Below are positions 59,757-64,000 of a stretch of 64,000 bases of DNA, in pieces (position 1 is the first letter of the stretch; the number at the start of each line of letters is the position of its first letter). Origin of the DNA: Gemmatimonadota bacterium (lineage in GTDB: Bacteria > Latescibacterota > UBA2968 > UBA8231); assembly GCA_009841115.1 (NCBI GenBank), contig VXML01000107.1, positions 186,001 to 250,000 on the forward strand, in the 5' to 3' direction. The translations under genes were made by a program, and so were the position numbers. The notes beneath the pieces were generated by a model. The model was not told the origin of the DNA. It saw nothing but the letters and a program-made list of their open reading frames with translations, and made no database searches.

Positions 59757-61118
59757 ATGATACAAAGAGATTTGGAAAAACGTCTGCTTGCACACCTGAC
59801 CCATCGCGCTGAGCATCCGAATGTCGCCCTGTTGGAGGGTGCGCGGCAGGTTGGTAAGACCACGCTTATAGAATCCATCAGACCGAAACTCGACCGCGAA
59901 ATCCTCTACTTGAATTTGGAGGAAAACAGCCGCGCGGTTTACGAGCTTAATTCTTGCCGGGATTTTGCAGATTTTGAAACGTATCTTGCGACCACGCACC
60001 AGTTCAAAGGCGACGGGCAGCGCATTCTGTGTATTGATGAGGCGCAAGAGAGTTCTGCGCTGGGTGGGTTTGTGCGGTTTATGAAAGAAAAATGGCAGCA
60101 CACACAGGTTATTCTCACGGGCAGTTCCATGACGCGAATCTTCGGGCCGGAAACGCGCTTTCCAGTTGGAAGAGTCACGCGATTCTTGCTGCAGCCCTTC
60201 AGTTTTAGGGAATTTCTGCGCTGTGGCAAACAGGAAGAATTGCTCGCTTGCAAAGACCCTCCACCGTTTTTACATGAACGCCTTCTCAAATACGTGCAAT
60301 CGTATCTCGACGTGGGGGGGCTACCGGCGGTTGCATCAGCGTTTTTTGACCAGCTAAACTGGCGGCAATTGCGTCGGGATTTGTATCTCGACTATCGCAG
60401 TGATTTTGCTAGAATTTTTTCGGCAACCGAAGCATCTTTATTTGATCAATGTTTGCGCGGCGTGGCATCAAATCTCGGCAGCCCAAGTAAATACGCGCAG
60501 ATGGTGCGGACGACATCAGCTCTTTACAGAAGGGTTCCGGATTTTCTGGAACTACTCGAGGCGTGGAAACTCATCTACAAGTCCGATACCCGGGGCACGC
60601 GCCCAGAGCAGAGGGGCTTTGCGCCCAAACGCTATCTTTACGATCCGGGATTGGCCAATGATCTGCGACTGACTGCGCTGCCGCGTATCGACATCCTCTC
60701 AAGTCTCGACGCTGCTCAGCGCACGCCCATTGGGGGTATTGTAGAGAACGTGCTGGCGACCGAACTCGTGGCCTTGGGACAGAATTTGACGGGTTGGAAA
60801 AAAGGCGTCAATAGTTCCGAAGTCGATTTTATTTATCGCATGACGATGGGCGATACCATACCCATTGAATGCAAAGCATCACTTGTTACAAGACCGCGGG
60901 ATACAGGGGGTCTGGCGGAATACGCTGAGCGGCATGGAAGCAAATTGGGCGTCCTCGTCAATCTCGCTATGCCGGGGAAACTCACGACATCTACAGGTCT
61001 AAAAGTGATCCACATACCGGTTTACCTGATTGACAGGCTCGCTGAAATAGTAGAAGCATTATGCGAAGACACGTCGGGCTTCACCGACCCTTTAGGGCTG
61101 ACTACCCATGACGACTGA
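59757..61118 (+). CDS. AAA-type ATPase with DUF4143 domain
   Basis: This 453-residue protein has an N-terminal AAA_14 ATPase with Walker A EGARQVGKTTLIES and Walker B ILCIDEAQE, then GSSMTRIF. A C-terminal DUF4143 nuclease-like domain follows (VDFIYRMTMGDTIPIECKAS near 360). Members are common, mobile and often patchily distributed; their role is poorly known. The base composition (ATT- and TTT-rich codons) differs from neighbours, consistent with transfer. Its end overlaps the next gene by 11 bases. Confidence 0.9.
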   Translation: MIQRDLEKRLLAHLTHRAEHPNVALLEGARQVGKTTLIESIRPKLDREILYLNLEENSRAVYELNSCRDFADFETYLATTHQFKGDGQRILCIDEAQESSALGGFVRFMKEKWQHTQVILTGSSMTRIFGPETRFPVGRVTRFLLQPFSFREFLRCGKQEELLACKDPPPFLHERLLKYVQSYLDVGGLPAVASAFFDQLNWRQLRRDLYLDYRSDFARIFSATEASLFDQCLRGVASNLGSPSKYAQMVRTTSALYRRVPDFLELLEAWKLIYKSDTRGTRPEQRGFAPKRYLYDPGLANDLRLTALPRIDILSSLDAAQRTPIGGIVENVLATELVALGQNLTGWKKGVNSSEVDFIYRMTMGDTIPIECKASLVTRPRDTGGLAEYAERHGSKLGVLVNLAMPGKLTTSTGLKVIHIPVYLIDRLAEIVEALCEDTSGFTDPLGLTTHDD

Positions 61119-62148
61119 CGAACATACCGCTGATCTGGCGTGGCAGAGCGCGATTCTGCAAGATGTCTCACGCACGTTTGCGCTGACCATTCCGCAGCTT
61201 CCGTCGGGTCTGCGCGATGTCGTCGGCAACGCGTACCTGCTGTGCCGCATCGCGGACACTATCGAGGATGAGCCAGCCCTTTCGGCTAGCGAAAAGCGCG
61301 AGTTTTCCGAGCGGTTTATCCGGGTCGTCGCCGGAGAGGAGCCGCCCGCTCCATTCGCCGAGCAACTCGCGCCGCGCCTGTCCGACAGCATGTTGCCCGC
61401 CGAGCGCCAGCTTGTGGCCAATACCCCAAGGGTGCTGCGGCTCACGCAAGGGTTTTCCGAGCGCCAGCGCGCCGCACTCGTGCGCTGCGTGCGGATCATG
61501 TCGCGCGGCATGGCCGAGTTTCAGCAAAGCCCGGGCCTCAAGGGCCTAGACGACCTCTCCCATCTCGACCGCTACTGCTATCACGTCGCTGGCGTCGTCG
61601 GCGAGATGCTCACCGAGTTGTTCTGCGACTATTCGGCGGAAATTGACCGCCAGCGCGAGAAGTTGTTGCAGCTCGCCGTGTCGTTCGGCCAGGGCTTGCA
61701 GATGACCAATATCCTCAAGGACATCTGGGATGACCGGGCGCGCGGTGCGTGTTGGCTGCCGCGAGACGTGTTCCAGCAGTCCGGGTTTGACCTGCACTCG
61801 CTCGAGGCCGGCCAGACCAATGCCGCGTTCCGCACGGCGCTGAGCAAACTAGTCGGCGTGGCCCGGATGCACCTCGGCAATGCACTGGCGTTCACGTTGC
61901 TCATCCCCGGTCGCGAGCCCGGCATTCGTCGGTTCTGTCTTTGGGCGTTGGGCATGGCCGTGCTGACGTTGCGCCGCATCCACGCCCACGCGGACTTTAC
62001 CAGTGGGCAGCAGGTCAAAATTTCGCGGCGCAGCGTCTGGGCAACCGTGATCGTGACCAGCCTTGCGGCGCGCAGCGACGTGGTGCTCAAAGCGCTGTTT
62101 GCGCGGTTTACGCGCAAGCTGCCCTCGCACGTGGAGGCACCGGTCTGA
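61108..62148 (+). CDS. Squalene/phytoene synthase family protein
   Basis: This 346-residue protein has both Asp-rich prenyl-binding motifs: DTIEDE (about 50-55) and DIWDD (about 206-210), with SRTFALTIPQLP near the N-terminus. It resembles farnesyl-diphosphate farnesyltransferases that join two farnesyl groups to squalene, rather than the shorter HpnC/HpnD pair. Hydrophobic stretches near the C-terminus may anchor it. It overlaps the ATPase gene by 11 bases. The product could feed hopanoids or carotenoids, but no cyclase is visible here. Confidence 0.87.
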   Translation: MTTDEHTADLAWQSAILQDVSRTFALTIPQLPSGLRDVVGNAYLLCRIADTIEDEPALSASEKREFSERFIRVVAGEEPPAPFAEQLAPRLSDSMLPAERQLVANTPRVLRLTQGFSERQRAALVRCVRIMSRGMAEFQQSPGLKGLDDLSHLDRYCYHVAGVVGEMLTELFCDYSAEIDRQREKLLQLAVSFGQGLQMTNILKDIWDDRARGACWLPRDVFQQSGFDLHSLEAGQTNAAFRTALSKLVGVARMHLGNALAFTLLIPGREPGIRRFCLWALGMAVLTLRRIHAHADFTSGQQVKISRRSVWATVIVTSLAARSDVVLKALFARFTRKLPSHVEAPV

Positions 62149-62246
62149 AGCTGCGGAATGCTGAGGCCGGACTGCTGGGCGCGTAGCAGACAGCGACGCT
62201 GTTTTTTATCTTCTAATCTCCACCAAATTCTCGGAGAAGTTTCACC

Positions 62247-63467
62247 ATGCAGTTTGATCTCGTACTCAAGGGCGGTCATTTGATCGACCCCCAAAACGGC
62301 ATTGACGGACCCAAGGACATTGGCATTGAGGGGAAGGTAATCGCGGCCGTAGATGCGGAGTTGCCGACCGAGGGTGCTGGGCAGGTCATCGACGTGAGCG
62401 GACTCTACGTGACGCCGGGGCTGGTAGATATCCACATCCACGCCTATGCCACGGCGGGCCACCGCGATACGTGGGCCGGCGACAACAGCATTCTGCCCGA
62501 CGGCTTTAGCTTCCGCACTGGCGTGACGACGCTGGTGGATACTGGGAGCGCGGGCTGGCGCAATTTTGAGGATTTTCGCTATCGGGTAATTGATCGCTGT
62601 CAGACGCGGCTCTTCGCGCTGGTCAATATTGCCGGGACAGGAATGACCTCAATCGACCACGAACAGAATCCGTACGACATGGATCCCGACAAGACAGCGG
62701 GCGTGGCGCGAGAAAACGAGGACGTGGTAGTAGGCATCAAGACGGCGCACTACATCGGTCCCGAATGGATTTCGGTCGATCGCACGCTCGCGGCCGCCGA
62801 AAAGGCCGCGACGCGGGTGATGATCGACTTTGGCTACTTCAGAAAGGAGCGGCCCTACTACCAGCTCTTGGGCGAAAAACTGCGCCCAGGCGACATAAGC
62901 ACCCACATCTTCCGCGGACCGACGCCGTGGTTTGACGCCGAGGGCAAGGTGCTGCCCTACTTGCACGAGGCGCGGGCGAGGGGCGTCATCTTGGACGTGG
63001 GGCACGGTGGCGGCAGTTTCTGTTTCCGCAACGCGGTCCCAGCCATCGCCCAAGGCTTCTATCCAGACTCGATCTCGACCGACTTGCACGCCCTCTGCAT
63101 GAACATGGGGATGCTCGACATGGCGACGACTATGTCGAAGTTTCTGGTGATGGGCATGCCGCTCGGCGAGGTCATCCGCGCCTCAACCATCAATCCGGCG
63201 CGGGAGATCGGCCACCCCGAGTTGGGCCACCTGTCGGTGGGTGCTGTGGCCGATGTGGCAGTCTTAAAGCTGATGGAGGGGAATTTTGGCTACGCCGATT
63301 CGTTCGACGGCCGGTTGGACGGCCAGCAGCGGCTGTTTTGCGAACTGACGGTCAAGGATGGCGAAGTGGTCTGGGACTGGAACGGCCGGGTGGGGGTCGC
63401 GTACCCCGAACTCGGCGAGAGCTATGGGATCCGCGAGGGCGAGTACTTGGTCCTGCCGCCGGAGTAA
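62247..63467 (+). CDS. Amidohydrolase/deacetylase metallohydrolase
   Basis: This 406-residue amidohydrolase-superfamily protein has the HxH motif in LVDIHIHAY, a likely bridging Lys in VVGIKTAHYIG, then HIFRGPTP, DVGHGGGSF and STDLHA. It matches the amidohydrolase/deacetylase group related to dihydroorotase, in which members act on small N-acyl or cyclic substrates. No clear pathway partner is adjacent. The 98 bases after the synthase gene hold no other gene. Confidence 0.88.
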   Translation: MQFDLVLKGGHLIDPQNGIDGPKDIGIEGKVIAAVDAELPTEGAGQVIDVSGLYVTPGLVDIHIHAYATAGHRDTWAGDNSILPDGFSFRTGVTTLVDTGSAGWRNFEDFRYRVIDRCQTRLFALVNIAGTGMTSIDHEQNPYDMDPDKTAGVARENEDVVVGIKTAHYIGPEWISVDRTLAAAEKAATRVMIDFGYFRKERPYYQLLGEKLRPGDISTHIFRGPTPWFDAEGKVLPYLHEARARGVILDVGHGGGSFCFRNAVPAIAQGFYPDSISTDLHALCMNMGMLDMATTMSKFLVMGMPLGEVIRASTINPAREIGHPELGHLSVGAVADVAVLKLMEGNFGYADSFDGRLDGQQRLFCELTVKDGEVVWDWNGRVGVAYPELGESYGIREGEYLVLPPE

Positions 63468-63473
63468 GCACCC

Positions 63474-64000
63474 GTGAGCACCGCTGCCGAACGCGATTAC
63501 TTATTGGGAACCGACGACGAGGAACTGCGCCGCCTGCAAGCGCAGCACGACGCGTGGCACCCCGAGACCACAGACTTGTGGGAGCGTGCCGATTTCAGTG
63601 TCGGGCAGGCGATTCTCGATCTAGGTTGCGGACCGGGCTTTACCAGTTTAGAACTGGCCGAGCGCGTGGGGGCAGAGGGGCGCGTTTTGGCGGTTGATGG
63701 GTCGCCGAAGTTCGCGGATTTTCTTCGGCACCGCGCCGCGTCAGCCGGCTTGCAGCAAGTCGAGGTCGCCGTAGCGGATGTCCGCACCCTTGACTTACCG
63801 GCCACTTCTATGGACGCCGCGTTTGCCCGCTGGTTGTTCTGCTTCATAGAGGAGCCGCAAGGGGTGATAGAGCGGGTGGCGCGGTCGCTGAGAACGGGCG
63901 GTCGCTTAGTGATTGTGGATTACTGCGCTTATGGGGCGTTTGTCGCCCGGATTGAGTACCCTCACTTGCGGCGCGTGTTGCAGGCGGTCCATAAGAGTTT
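63474..64000 (+). CDS. Class I SAM-dependent methyltransferase (3'-truncated by window end)
   Basis: The GTG start at 63474 follows GGAG by 9 bases and the stop of the amidohydrolase gene by 6. The visible 175 residues include the SAM motif ILDLGCGPGFTSLELAERVG and LAVDGSPKFADFL, then AFARWLFCFIEEP. The methyl acceptor is unknown; it resembles small-molecule or quinone methyltransferases. The C-terminus lies outside the window. Confidence 0.87.
   Translation, partial: MSTAAERDYLLGTDDEELRRLQAQHDAWHPETTDLWERADFSVGQAILDLGCGPGFTSLELAERVGAEGRVLAVDGSPKFADFLRHRAASAGLQQVEVAVADVRTLDLPATSMDAAFARWLFCFIEEPQGVIERVARSLRTGGRLVIVDYCAYGAFVARIEYPHLRRVLQAVHKS

Noticed and set aside
61629..62462. 277-codon minus-strand frame over the squalene synthase end
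   Set aside because: It is antisense to the synthase and the next gene's start and has no family features.

Overview
The window looks like the replication-origin region of a Gram-negative, probably uncultivated bacterium. Envelope and energy genes lie to its left, and carbohydrate and accessory genes to its right. Gram-negative traits are a signal-peptide HtrA, lipoproteins, YidC with a large periplasmic domain, and a system I (Ccm) cytochrome c maturation cluster. Two secreted proteins end in an FlgD/T9SS-like C-terminal domain. Together with the sulfatase and sugar-acid genes, these domains suggest the FCB side of the tree, for example Latescibacterota-like bacteria. That placement is inference; no rRNA gene is present to test it.

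Region 1 (1-13.7 kb, plus strand): a TPR protein, a sigma-54 activator with a degenerate receiver, HtrA and an M24 peptidase form one tight run. Next comes a compact ccm operon (ccmE, a ccmF-ccmH fusion, a zinc-ribbon membrane protein, a membrane-anchored domain protein, ccmA, ccmB, ccmC and a 53-residue ccmD). Its CcmE carries Cys instead of the usual heme-binding His, and no ccmG is seen. Tandem bifunctional-nuclease/UVR genes and a small lipoprotein follow.

Region 2 (13.7-25.4 kb): an XRE regulator with a palindrome-covered promoter, two glycosyltransferases, a CPBP protease, sucCD, an SDR epimerase, rplU-rpmA, RNase G, a carboxy-terminal protease, tmk and a CDP-alcohol phosphatidyltransferase.

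Region 3 (25.4-40.4 kb): the origin region. rpmH-rnpA-yidD-yidC-mnmE-rsmG run leftward. dnaA-dnaN-recF-dciA-gyrB-gyrA run rightward, followed by three tRNA genes and a terminator. Two perfect parS sites flank the start of rsmG, although parA and parB are not in the window. DnaA-box clusters lie both between dnaA and dnaN and 6 kb away between rsmG and the phosphatidyltransferase gene, which suggests a bipartite origin.

Region 4 (40.5-64 kb): catabolic and accessory genes. These include a sugar ABC importer without its ATPase, a Cys-type sulfatase, an XRE-PAS regulator divergent from an enolase-superfamily enzyme, a PHP protein, a sorbosone-dehydrogenase-like propeller, an UxuA-like enzyme, a three-gene ABC-2 exporter, an amidase, a DUF4143 ATPase, a squalene/phytoene synthase, an amidohydrolase and a partial methyltransferase.

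The most unusual sequence signal is a short palindromic repeat with core CGCCAATACTGGCG. It occurs three times: in frame inside ccmA, in frame inside a sugar permease gene, and directly before the start codon of the propeller gene.
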